In this document: positions 1-9,032 of the stretch, piece after piece
How the letters are laid out: each line of letters starts with the position of its first letter
How positions within the stretch are numbered: position 1 is the first letter of the stretch
Assembly: GCA_946807835.1 (NCBI GenBank)
Contig: OX327710.1
Coordinates: 17,224,501-17,288,500 of the forward strand
DNA length: 64,000 nt
Direction of reading: 5' to 3'
DNA from: Ailanthus altissimus
Taxonomy: Eukaryota > Streptophyta > Magnoliopsida > Sapindales > Simaroubaceae
The notes under the pieces: generated by a model
Seen by the model: the letters and a program-made list of their open reading frames with translations, nothing else
The model's database searches: none
Told to the model about the DNA's origin: nothing
Position numbers and translations under genes: made by a program

Positions 1-227
1 AGATTGAGTTGAACTGTGTCCAAATTTTCAAAATTTAATATCAAAACAAGCAGAATACTAATGTTTAACAGCATTAGAGATGCAATGTTTAAACTGAGTA
101 ACTCAAATAATTATTAACTCATTTATGCAGTTTATTGGGTTGAAATAAACATTTTATAAACCAAATAACATAGGTCAGAGAAGATAATAATAAAATTCAC
201 TGGTCTCGAACCTATGAAGATACCAGC

Positions 228-266
228 TCTGGAAGGGCTACCCCTGGGGTAAAGTCCTACAATTCC
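228..266 (+). pseudogene. U4 snRNA 3'-end relic
   Basis: About 39 bases match the 3' terminal stem-loop and tail of the full U4 gene at 4650-4809: a CTGGAAGGGCT arm, a loop, then GGGGTAAAG, CCTACAATTC. Nothing upstream of 228 resembles the U4 5' stem-loop or the U6-pairing region, so the gene is truncated and cannot work as a U4 RNA. It lies 711 bp upstream of the first U2 gene, as the full U4 lies upstream of the second U2. This places it as the decayed first member of a duplicated U4-U2 unit. The match is short but co-linear with further homology downstream. Confidence 0.7.
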
Positions 267-901
267 CACTTCTAAATTTATATTTGATTGAGAATATGAG
301 CTGATTTACATCCTATTGACATTGTTGTGATTGGATTGGACTTGATATGAATTCGAATGAACAGTTTGAGAAATCATAGATGTACTGTTTCTGCATAATC
401 GCTTGAAGCAGAAACTTTGTTTTGTGTTTCTATTTCCTTACTGCTAATGAATCTATTGCACTTGAAACAAAATTTCTGGTGGTGACCTGTCCATTGGAGT
501 CTTAACATGAAGTTCAAATATAAAAAGTCCCTTTGTTTAACCCCATTTTCATCATAAACAGGTCCCGCAAAAAGCTTTCCTTATTGACTGAAATGTTATA
601 AATTAGCAAGTTTGGGTTATTAAAAATTGAATCTATTTGTAATATTAGCTTAATAAGTATAGATTGGCAGTTGCATTTTGAGAATGAAACTCAGAATCCC
701 AACACTTCTGTTGTCTTCTAGCTACTCTGACTTGAATTAGCACACAGTTAATGGGTTTCCTGCAACTGATCGATAGAACTAAAACATGCAAATTCAAAGG
801 GGTTCAGAAATGTGGACCGAATTGTTTTACAAAACTTTAAATCTTGATGCCAAAAATGCGAGCAATTTTTCATTTAAGCATCAAATGATACGAATTTTGT
901 T

Positions 902-950
902 ATCCCATATCGACAGAACTAAGAATAGAGAATGAAGAGCAGAGTTATAA
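902..950 (+). promoter_or_regulatory. U2-1 promoter: USE and TATA box
   Basis: ATCCCATATCG at 902-912 is one or two changes from the plant snRNA upstream sequence element RTCCCACATCG. A TATA-like TTATAA lies at 945-950. The 43-bp start-to-start distance, with the RNA starting 33 bp after the TATA, is the wider spacing known for plant Pol II snRNA genes. Pol III types (U6) have about one helical turn less. Confidence 0.75.
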
Positions 951-977
951 CAAAGCATTTGAGACTAGAGAAAAAGC

Positions 978-1172
978 ATACCTTTCTCGGCCTTTTGGCT
1001 AAGATCAAGTGTAGTATCTGTTCTTATCAGTTTAATATCTGATACGTGGGTCATCGACTCACATGATATTAAATTAATTTTTTGAAGGGAGGGCTCTATC
1101 CCAGTAGCTTGCTACTGAGAGCCCTGAGCGTCGCCCATGCGTTGCACTACTGCACGGGCCTGGCGCATCCCC
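978..1172 (+). ncRNA. U2: U2 spliceosomal snRNA, copy 1
   Basis: This is a 195-nt U2 snRNA, the core RNA of the U2 snRNP that base-pairs with the intron branch site in the nucleus. It begins with the invariant ATACCTTTCTCGGCC start and has the branch-site recognition GTAGTA at about nucleotides 34-39. An Sm site AATTTTTTG lies at 1076-1084, followed by stem-loops III and IV; the GCCCATGC / GCACGGGC arms of stem IV have one mismatch. The start was set by the conserved 5' end, and the 3' end by the CCCC before the tail. An A/T-rich segment with AGTCCTTTT follows and may act as a plant 3' box. Promoter, Sm site and folds are all intact, so the gene is probably functional. Confidence 0.95.
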
Positions 1173-2791
1173 TACCAAATCTAAATTCTAAAGTCCTTTT
1201 TTAGTTTGTTTGGTTTTTAGGTGTTAATTTCTTATTATTTTTTTAAAACTGGGAGATTGAATCTCTATCCTTTTTTGATAGCTTTCCTGAAGTCCATTTG
1301 ATGATTCATCAAGGTTACTAAAGCCTCGTATATGCTCACGTTGTATTCGAAGGTTAAGGTTACTAAAGCTCGCATGTACTTTTTTGGTAGGAGTATTTCA
1401 TATTATTTGAAGATCCAATAATTTTTCATGATTCATAATTTTCCAGTTTCTTTGACGTAAACACAGAAGTTGTGTTCCGTTTCTTGTTTTTTTCTTCTGG
1501 TGTGTTGACATACACTAACTATAGTAGCGAAAGTTTAGAGCTGTAGAATTCTGTAGGAAGCACTTCTAGTGTTTGATTCCCGTTGAGAGCGAATGGAGGA
1601 CATAGTAGTAATCAACTATTGGGATGCTTAAATTGTGCCAAAACAATAAGGAGCTGGAATCAAAGACCCTAGTCACCAAACCTTATTCATAGTAAGCACC
1701 GATCATCACAATAAGCTTAAAAAAATAAAAATAATCATTGTTTGAGATTGATGCCACTGATTTTTTACTAGTGTTGGTTGCCTCAATCATATTGTTTTTC
1801 TTGGTTAGGGAGTACAGAATTGTTTCAAGTTCTGTATTTTGATCAAATAAGCTGTTTGATTCAGAAGGGATAACTACAAAAGCACTGTATTCTTTCTGTG
1901 CGCATACTTAAACTATATCTTTCAATAATCTCACAAGGATAGCAAAAATTTTGACTTTAAGTTCGAATCTGCAATTTTCCAAATTTCTGCTTCTGCAAAG
2001 CATTCACATGTATGAACATTAGGAAGAATTTGATTCTTACAGAAAAATATACAGATTAAAACCTTCTAGACAAATTAAAATTCGTTGTGCACAACTAGAT
2101 AAATAATGTAAAGCAGATAATTTTCCCACGCAGAAAAATATGAATATGGTCTGTCCTGCTTGAAGCATCAGTCTTGTGTACTAAGTATGAGCTTCCATAA
2201 TGCAAGCTCTTTCCGTTTGTTGTGCCTATACAACTGGAGCAAATGATTGCAGCATAGGAAAATATTGCTTGATGATCAGAATTTTATTCCATCAAGCGAA
2301 ATTGAAATCATGGTTGTCTCTTGGATGCATACTTTCAGCCATGATGAGCTCTTGATGAATTTCCAAGCATCAATGAATTCCTCAGGACTAGAACACAAAA
2401 GTTGTGCCGTTAGCCAATCTCCTACCATTGTATCATACTAATTTTCTTGTTGGTGTCACCATTGAGAACCCTAAAATCCTTAAATCTTGGTTGAAGTAAA
2501 TAAGAGCAATTATAAATTAAACTTAGATCTTAACTTTTGTAGATGTTGACACGTGTTAATATGGAACTAATCCCGAACAGATCATTTCAAAAACATGAAT
2601 CTGAATGTAAAAGCATATTGAATAGCTTCTGAAAATGGTGCTCCACATTTGCACTATTTCGTATCCACAGAATGCTTTATTGTTGAATGCCTCTTCTAAT
2701 TTTATGGTTAATCAATCGATACATACAAATTTTTTTCCAACCTGAAAGCAGTTTATGTCACTGTTAACATATTGTTGGCATTTGATCCATT
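1173..2791. other. Intergenic DNA between U2-1 and U5
   Basis: The first ~430 bp belongs to the segmental duplication shared with 6035-6455. The remainder is AT-rich with no coding stretch that resembles a known family. A 64-codon ORF at 2247-2441 has no recognisable features and is probably chance. No further snRNA motif was seen here. Confidence 0.6.
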
Positions 2792-2905
2792 GAGCCGCGT
2801 GGTGAGCACAGAGTGAACTATTCTTTCGCCTTTTACTAAAGAATACCGTGTGCTCGCCACTTTTTGCGGCATACTTCAATTTTTGGAGTAGTTGTACAAA
2901 CTCCC
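2792..2905 (+). ncRNA. U5: U5 spliceosomal snRNA
   Basis: This is a U5 snRNA of about 114 nt, the RNA that aligns exon ends through its loop I in the U4/U6.U5 tri-snRNP. The loop CGCCTTTTACT is closed by TATTCTTT/AAAGAATA. Below it, GTGGTGAGCAC pairs with GTGCTCGCCAC with one G-U pair, and GCCGC pairs with GCGGC at the base. An Sm-like CAATTTTTGG and a short 3' hairpin GGAGT...ACTCC end the RNA. Fold and loop are intact. The upstream promoter is weak by eye: there is no good USE, only AATCAATCG near 2710 and TTTATG near 2752. Expression is therefore uncertain. A LINE poly(A) end begins only ~17 bp downstream. Confidence 0.9.
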
Positions 2906-3041
2906 AATAAATCTAGTTCAGTTTTTTTTTTTTTTGAAAGAAGAAATGTTTCATCAACTCAAACAGGAATATTAGCATGGAATTCACCCAAGTCAAATCA
3001 ACATTATTTACATACAGTACCTCATTCCCACTAAACAAAAG

Positions 3042-3152
3042 AAAATGAAACATTTCTCATAACTCAAAAATGAAACATCCCTCGTATCTTGAAGGAAAAT
3101 GAAACATCCCTCGTATCTTGAGGAAAAATGAAACATCCCTCATATCTTGAAG
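3042..3152. repeat. Minisatellite of ~29-bp units in the LINE tail
   Basis: Three close copies and one degenerate copy of AAAATGAAACATCCCTCGTA followed by TCTTGAAGG lie head to tail. The first, weakest copy reads AAAATGAAACATTTCTCATA. It lies in the 3' untranslated part of the LINE. Confidence 0.85.
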
Positions 3153-3389
3153 TAGATTTAATCCAGAAGCTAGTATATCACCCTAAACTCCAGCAAAGGA
3201 TTGCTTATTTATAGCGTGAATGATATTGAAGAAATCTAACTCAATAAAATTTTAAAGCGTAACCATGTGAAACAGCCGCTGGAACACCATAATAGAATGC
3301 TAAGCTTTCAGCAGTAAGTGGAGAGAAAGCACCTCTCAAAGTTTTGACAAAAAAAAAAAAAACACATAGAATCCCTTGAATCTCGAAGT

Positions 3390-4290
3390 ATCATTCCTAG
3401 CCCAACAACCAGCCTATCTTAATCAATTGCTGCATCAAAATTTGCCTTTAAATCAGTCCTTGGAGGAGACCATTGCAGTCTACACTGAGTGACATTCGAC
3501 CTTCGCAGCTGCTGTTTGTGAATCAAAGGAGCTGCATGAATGGAGGAGTCACCAGCTGCTTCTGAACTATTCTAGAAACATGGCTGAGTTGATTGCTTCC
3601 TTGTGAACGCCTTAGATGCAGCTTGAAATTCAAATAGGAAACAACCCACCTGATCGAGTACAAGCCGTGGTGTGAGTGGTATTTTCTGGAAAATGGACTT
3701 ATTTCGTGCCATCAAACATTCCCAAAGTATCATGCAGAAACATTCCTGGTCATCTATACAAGCTCCCTTCATTGATTCAAAAATTATTGAACTGCTGCCT
3801 TTCTCATCGGACTGAAGAACTACTCGACCAAAGGCAGTGCATTCCCATACCAAACCAAGAAGTTGCATTCAAAAAGAGCATGGAAAGCTGACTCTTCTGT
3901 ATCCTTACACCATTCACATGGCCGAGAAATTCCCAACCCACGAAGAGCTAGGTTCTCATTTGTAGGCAATTTATTGTAAATGGCACGCCAAACAAAAAAT
4001 TAAACTTTTGGTGGAATGTGAAGCTGCCACATATTCCTCTACCATTGCCGAAGACACATCTGACGGCTGCTTCCTATATCTCCACCATAGTTAAGCTCCA
4101 AATGGTAGGCCGACTTAACCGAGAATACTCCAGAATTTGTAAAGTTCCAAATAAATCTATCTTCTCCCCCCCCTCCCCCCAACAAAAGAAGAGTAGAAAT
4201 AATCTGGTTGATGTCCACATCCCAGAACACATTATAAAGAAGAGATAAATTCCAACCACCACCTAGAAGAATGATATCAGAAACCCTTTA
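3390..4290 (-). pseudogene. LINE ORF2 remnant: zinc-binding RT domain plus RNase H
   Basis: Read on the minus strand, 4039-4230 gives the typical opening of the plant zf-RVT domain (WNFTNSGVFSVKSAYHL). Its continuation at about 3840-4035, in another frame, contains KLFVWRAIYNKLPTNENL and a CEWC motif. The segment 3572-3868 carries the following ILWECLMARNKSIFQ region, and 3390-3500 resembles the start of an RNase H domain. Frameshifts separate the pieces, so no functional protein is made. Confidence 0.75.
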
Positions 4291-4573
4291 GGTATCTCTT
4301 CCACAGCTTGGCGTAATAGGCCTATAAGATGGAGGCGGTGGAAGCCAGGGGTCCAATTGCCCCTACAATTCAAGTGTTAACAGAATTAAGCTGGATCTAT
4401 GGATATCAGGATATATTATGCTCTTCGTCAGTTTTTTTGGTTAATCAACAGAACTTAGATTAGATCTAGTGTGATAGTTTTATATTAATTTATATTAATT
4501 TCCTCATTTACATTTTGGGGTAAGGCTGAGCACTGAAAGTAAGGCTGGATCTTTTCTACAGATTTGGAACTTA

Positions 4574-4624
4574 TTCCCACATCGACCACTAAAATGAGTT
4601 TAACCTTAAGGTTAGATTTAAAGG
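4574..4624 (+). promoter_or_regulatory. U4 promoter: USE and TATA box
   Basis: TTCCCACATCG at 4574-4584 differs from the plant USE RTCCCACATCG only at the first base. It is followed by a TATA-like TTTAAAGG at 4617-4624. The 43-bp spacing and the start 33 bp after the TATA fit a Pol II snRNA promoter. Confidence 0.8.
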
Positions 4625-4649
4625 AGAGCTTAGTTAGAATTAAAAAATC

Positions 4650-4809
4650 ATCTTTGCGCTTGGGGCAATGACGCAGCTAGTGAGGTTCTAACCGAGGCGC
4701 GTCAATTGCTGGTTGAAAACTATTTCCAAACCCCCTCTTAGGCCTGGGTTTGTCCCTGGCCTTCGAGAATTTCTGGAAGGGCTTCCTCCGGGGTAAAGCC
4801 CTACAATTC
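4650..4809 (+). ncRNA. U4: U4 spliceosomal snRNA
   Basis: This is a U4 snRNA of about 160 nt, the U6 partner that keeps U6 inactive until spliceosome activation. It begins ATCTTTGCGCTTGGGGCAAT and continues through the 5' stem-loop with GAGGTT...CCGAGGCGCG. Next come the U6-pairing segment TTGCTGGTTGAAAAC and the plant CCAAACCCCCTC stretch. An Sm site AATTTCTGG lies at 4768-4776, and the 3' stem-loop ends CCTACAATTC. A good USE and TATA precede it, so it is probably functional. It lies 1.03 kb upstream of U2-2 on the same strand. Confidence 0.92.
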
Positions 4810-5762
4810 TCAGTTTTAAATTTCTATTGATGTGAATCTTTATTTTTATTGTTATTATCGATGCAATTATAAGAGCTTAATGTAGTTTGTGAATGGACTG
4901 ATTGTCTGAATAAATCCTGCCTTACTCTGAAAAAACTCTTTATACATGCCCTGTTTCTGAAGATTTATACAAAAATCAAAAGCTTTTGTTTTTTCAGATT
5001 TGTAGAACACTCAATTGCTTGAACTCCTAATAATTGTTTGTTAAAGTATACGAGTTGAATTAAATTTCTAGTAAGATTGTTGTGAATGGACTGATGTATC
5101 AAGATTAACACCACCTTACTCTGTTTCTGAGGATTCAGTTCCTTGAACCTGAAACTTGCTGAGTTAATTTAATTTCCGGAGGCTATGCCAAAACAAATTC
5201 CTGTTTGTGAGAACAAGTGTAGTAGACAGAAGTTTTAATAATATAATCATACTGAGATTAAAGCAAAACTTTTGATGTTAGTGTTAGAATTCGACATAGT
5301 CCTGTAATCCTAAATCCTGTAAATAAATCAATTGTGATTTAAGAAACACAATTTTCACTTATGATCCATATATTCAAGTCTTACTGTGAGGTTCAACATA
5401 GAAATATCTCTTTTTTCTGAATGCACCATTTTGATCATATTCATAAGAATATTCCAAAAGATATTTTCCTCATTGGCTGAAATTCTAGATTAGTGGGATA
5501 TGAAGCCGGTTTTGATTAATAGGACATGAAACTCATGGTCCCGACACCTCTGTTCTCTTCATTGCTGTTACAATCATGGACTTGAATCAACGCTCTGTTG
5601 ACATGTTTCCTGTAATTGATTATAGAACCAAAACAAGCCACTTCAAGGGAATCAGTAAATTGAATCAAATCGTTGAATGGAAGTGTAAATCTTAATGTTG
5701 AAAAATCATGAAATCTCCTTTTGATAATTAACTGAATTTGTTTATCATATAAGTCGACCTTT

Positions 5763-5813
5763 GTCCCATATTGGCGGAGAAAAAGAAGCGAGAATGTAGA
5801 CTATAACTATAAT
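5763..5813 (+). promoter_or_regulatory. U2-2 promoter: USE and TATA box
   Basis: GTCCCATATTG at 5763-5773 is a degenerate USE. TATAAT at 5808-5813 lies 32 bp before the RNA start. The start-to-start spacing of 45 bp is in the Pol II range. Confidence 0.65.
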
Positions 5814-5839
5814 TTGGCAATCGTGACATAAGAAAAGGC

Positions 5840-6034
5840 ATACCTTTCTCGGCCTTTTGGCTAAGATCAAGTGTAGTATCTGTTCTTATCAGTTTAATAT
5901 CTGATACGTGGGTCATTGACTCACATGATATTAAATTAATTTTTTGAGGGGAGGGTTCTATACCAGTAGCTTGCTACTGAGAGCCCTGAGCGTCGTCCAT
6001 GCGTTGCACTACTGCACGGGCCTGGCGCACCCCC
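5840..6034 (+). ncRNA. U2: U2 spliceosomal snRNA, copy 2
   Basis: This U2 snRNA is 195 nt, the same length as the other two copies. The 5' half, including the GTAGTA branch-site element, is the same as in copy 1 by eye apart from one base in stem II (CATTGACTC versus CATCGACTC). Differences lie in the 3' half, such as GGGTTCTATACC in stem III and GTCCATGC in stem IV, where a G-U pair replaces G-C. The Sm site is intact. With a plausible promoter it is likely functional. Confidence 0.95.
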
Positions 6035-6483
6035 TACCAAATCTAATTCTGAAGTCTTTTATACTTCGTTTTTCTAGCTGTTTATTTTAAAACTGGGTGA
6101 TTGAATCTCTATCCTCTTCTGATAGCGTTTTTGATGTCCATTTGATGATTCATCAGGGTGACTAAAGCCTCGGATATGCTCTTTTGGTAGGAGTACATAG
6201 TATTCGAAGGTTAAGGTTGCTAAAGGTATGAGTACTTGTATTTGAAGGTTAAGGTTACTAAAGCTCGTATATACATTTTTGGTAGGAGTATTTTTCATAT
6301 TAATCGAAGATCAAATAATCCTTCACGATTCATAACTTCCCAGTTTCTTGATGAGGTAAACAGAGACATACACTAACTATAGTAGTGAAAGTTTAGAGCT
6401 GTGTTCTGTTGCAAAAGCTTCTAGTGTTTGATTCCCGTTGAGAGCGAATGCAGGGCATTGCTTTGATATTTCTGTTGCCCCAG

Positions 6484-6616
6484 CATTGTTATTATTATGT
6501 TTAAGCGCTTGTGCTGGGAAATATACTGATAGAACTAAAATCTACTGACCATTGTTGTTATTTTGTTGAAGTGACTGTGCTGGCAAATATTCTACTTGAA
6601 CTAAAATCTACTTACC
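6484..6616. repeat. Two-copy direct repeat, ~67-bp unit
   Basis: Units 6484-6550 and 6551-6616 both run from ATTGTT(A/G)TTATT through GTGCTGG(G/C)AAATAT to GAACTAAAATCTACT(G/T)ACC, with scattered differences. Confidence 0.8.
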
Positions 6617-6756
6617 ATAAAAAACATGTTAATTTATCACTGTGAGTACATTGTAAAAATTATAATTTGAACCCTAAGCAGAAGTGATTGCAATATCATC
6701 TGCTCATACAGAGCTAACAACAGAGAGAGATAATAAAGACCCACAAGCCCAAATGT

Positions 6757-6860
6757 AGACGGCTTTCGGTAATATGAAGTAATAAAGCTCCATATAAATG
6801 TAGTCCAATGTAAGCTAGAATTAATTATAGAATGGAGATGGCTTTTGGTAATATGAAGTA
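6757..6860. repeat. Short direct repeat pair, 79 bp apart
   Basis: AGACGGCTTTCGGTAATATG at 6757 and AGATGGCTTTTGGTAATATG at 6836 are near copies extending to about 25 bp. No function is suggested by context. Confidence 0.7.
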
Positions 6861-7438
6861 TCTTGGTTGTGCTGCTTAATGAAATATTCGAATATGAAAG
6901 TGCTTTTGTAGCACCACTGCACATAATTTCAAAAAGTAATGCTTTCAAATTCTACTGCAAATAATGCTTTTGCAAAAGAGAAGAAAAAAAATTCAGTTCG
7001 ATTTCCTTGGAGGGTATTAGAAATTTGTGATAGTAAGTATGGTAGACAGCAACTCAAGTTATAGAAACATATTAATACACAGCGCGGAAATTCTGTTATC
7101 TGGGTTAGCAACTTACTCTGTGGTGATCTATTCAAGGTTCATGAGAGTTTCAACATGTGAAAAACTTTTTTTAGACCCTGAATACAGTTAATCACACTTT
7201 TAAATGTTTCATATTTGATCACTAGAACTAGAATATGAAGATTCAAGGGGATTCTCGACATGAAAGCCAGACAATCTCTTCTGGTAATATGTGGGGCCGG
7301 ATTTTTTCCCATATCTATAGAGCAAACACAGCGAGAATACGATAATAGTATGTGGATATCAAGACAGGAGTCTTAGAATTCTCTGACGGTAATATGATCT
7401 TAAATCCCATAAATTATGTAGAGTCTGTCAGCCCATTC

Positions 7439-7490
7439 ATCCCACATCAAGAAATAAATGAAGGCGGCATGGCGGGGTACAGCCTTAAAA
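7439..7490 (+). promoter_or_regulatory. U2-3 promoter: USE and TATA-like box
   Basis: ATCCCACATCA at 7439-7449 matches the plant USE at all but the last position. A TATA-like TTAAAA at 7485-7490 lies 31 bp before the RNA start. The spacing is 46 bp. The USE is the best of the three U2 genes, but the TATA is weak. Confidence 0.65.
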
Positions 7491-7515
7491 GCAGGGACGA
7501 GACACAGACGAAAGC

Positions 7516-7710
7516 ATACCTTTCTCGGCCTTTTGGCTAAGATCAAGTGTAGTATCTGTTCTTATCAGTTTAATATCTGATACGTGGGTCATTGACTCAC
7601 ATGATATTAAATTAATTTTTTTGTGGGGAGGGCTCTCTCCCAGTAGCTTGCTGCTGTGAGCTCTAGGCGTCGCCCATGCGTTGCACCACTGCAAGGGCCT
7701 GGCACACCCC
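7516..7710 (+). ncRNA. U2: U2 spliceosomal snRNA, copy 3 (diverged 3' half)
   Basis: This is again 195 nt with an unchanged 5' domain and branch-site element. The 3' domain is the most diverged of the three: stem III reads GGGCTCTCTCCC ... GTGAGCTCT, and stem IV reads GCCCATGC / GCAAGGGC. Stem III can still form by shifting register (AGGGCTC with GAGCTCT, one G-U pair), and stem IV keeps one internal mismatch. It may be a working variant or an early pseudogene. The conserved Sm site and USE favour a working gene. Confidence 0.9.
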
Positions 7711-9014
7711 AACCAAATCAAGTTATAAATATTGTAGCTTAGGATGATTTTCAATTTAAATTTCTGTAGCACTGGAAGAAACCTTTCGTTACATGTGGTG
7801 TTAACCCGCATTTACAAGTCAATTTTGAAGTGAAGAGCAATTTTAAACATGCCATGCCATATGTTTACGATTTCAAACATGAATATGAACTTGTATGAAA
7901 TAATATGATTCTTTTTTTGTTCTTTAAATAATTGTGTCTTGTGGATTAGTAGAAATCTGGAAGCTTTAATGTGATAAAACAATACCAGTCACTAATTTTT
8001 TATGCTCGTAGCAAGATAATTGGAAACTTTAATATGATGAAATAACACCAGTCACCAATTCTTTATCCTCGTAGTAAAGAGTATTGAAGTGTTGGAGAAG
8101 ATCACAAAATACTACACAAGAAAAATAATTCTTTTTCCTATTTTGTGTTTTTAAAATAGACAATGTATCACCATAATTAGTAAAATAATATTACCACAAG
8201 TATAAATCACAATCAATCACGATGAATACCAAATTTTTATATGAAAAATTTAATTCGAAAAAAATCATGGGACCGTAGTCTGATATCAGCACTTCTACTA
8301 TGTAATAATAATGGAATTACAACAATATCCTCTCTAGAATTATACTAGAGGCTCATTACAACATCAAGAATATTAATCTTGGCTCAACAATAATAAATTT
8401 AACAAATTCTCCTTAAGTATATATTTGCTAATTCTACTATATTAGAGACTAAATCAAAAATCAAATTTAGTAGAATTGTAGAGCAAGATGTTGAAAACTC
8501 ACATTCAAAATTTGAGTAAAATCAGAGCTCAAATTGACTTCCAATCATAAAAAAAAAAAAAATTAAAACCCTAAGTTTCCTATTTTTTTTCTCAGTTTTT
8601 CTCTATTTTTGTTTTTGCCTCTACACTTTTGTACATTCTGTTTCTTCTCAAAACAAAAACACAACTTATATTTCAATTACTGTGAACTTATAAAATTTTT
8701 TATTCAGACCCTTAATGGTTAATTTTATATAAGTCTATAATTTTTATAAAATTATAAATTAACTCCTAAACTCATATGATGTGAATCCCGCCAACACGAA
8801 GTGTGTAAAATTTTTTGATAGCGATTTCTTTCTACCTTGCAGATGTTTCAATTGTCTTATTTTTAAAGTAATACATATTGAGAAATATACAAACACATTC
8901 AAGTTCATGAGAGCTAAGAAGAGAGAGATAGATGTAACCATAAGGCCAAAAAATAAAATCGTTGACCAGAGCAAGCATATATAAAATATGCAGTAAGTTG
9001 ATTATTTTTTCGCG
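7711..9014. other. Intergenic DNA between U2-3 and the split U5
   Basis: AT-rich, with no recognisable gene. ORFs at 8781-8984 and on the opposite strand overlap each other and have no family features. A short degenerate direct repeat (ATAAAACAATACCAGTCACT / ATGAAATAACACCAGTCACC) lies near 7973-8060. Confidence 0.5.
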
Positions 9015-9032
9015 GAGCCGTGTGATGAGCAC

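Larger units (their letters stand above)
228..1600 (+). repeat. Segmental duplication, copy 1 (U4 relic to downstream of U2-1)
   Basis: This stretch aligns end to end with 4771-6455. Shared blocks include the U4 3' end, the several hundred bases before U2 (for example the CTTGAATTAGCACAC / CTTGAATCAACGCTC region and the GATAGAACTAAAACA-like region), the U2 gene, and the tail with CACTAACTATAGTAG and GTTTGATTCCCGTTGAGAGC. Flanks are much more diverged than the U2 genes, which fits an old duplication with purifying selection or gene conversion on the RNA genes. Confidence 0.75.
2922..4295 (-). mobile_element. 5'-truncated LINE (L1-like non-LTR retrotransposon)
   Basis: This is a minus-strand 3' fragment of a plant LINE. 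It ends in a 14-base poly(T) on the plus strand (2922-2935), which is its poly(A) tail. Coding relics in order are a reverse-transcriptase zinc-binding domain and then RNase H. No reverse transcriptase core or endonuclease remains, as expected for target-primed truncation. The right edge is placed where recognisable protein similarity stops. No clear target duplication was found. It inserted just downstream of U5, between duplicated snRNA units. Confidence 0.75.
4771..6455 (+). repeat. Segmental duplication, copy 2 (U4 3' end to downstream of U2-2)
   Basis: This is the partner of 228-1600, sharing the U4 3' end, the U2 upstream flank, U2 itself and about 400 bp downstream. The downstream flank contains an extra internal duplication of a phrase like GAAGGTTAAGGTT...CTAAAG. 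Spacing from the U4 3' end to U2 is ~1.03 kb here against ~0.71 kb in copy 1, so indels have accumulated. Confidence 0.75.
6035..7438. other. Intergenic DNA between U2-2 and U2-3, no U5 or U4 found
   Basis: The first ~420 bp belongs to the segmental duplication. Two degenerate direct repeats follow. The last ~270 bp resembles the DNA upstream of U2-1 and U2-2. Neither a U5 loop (CCTTTTACT) nor a U4 3' end was found, so those cassette members are missing here. Short ORFs in this stretch have no recognisable features. Confidence 0.6.
7165..7712 (+). repeat. Segmental duplication, copy 3 (upstream flank plus U2-3)
   Basis: The flank contains AATACAGTTAATC and CACTAGAACTAGAATATGAA, then GATTCAAGGGGATTC. 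These line up with the regions before U2-1 and U2-2. Homology after the U2 gene is not evident. The third unit is therefore shorter or older. Confidence 0.6.
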
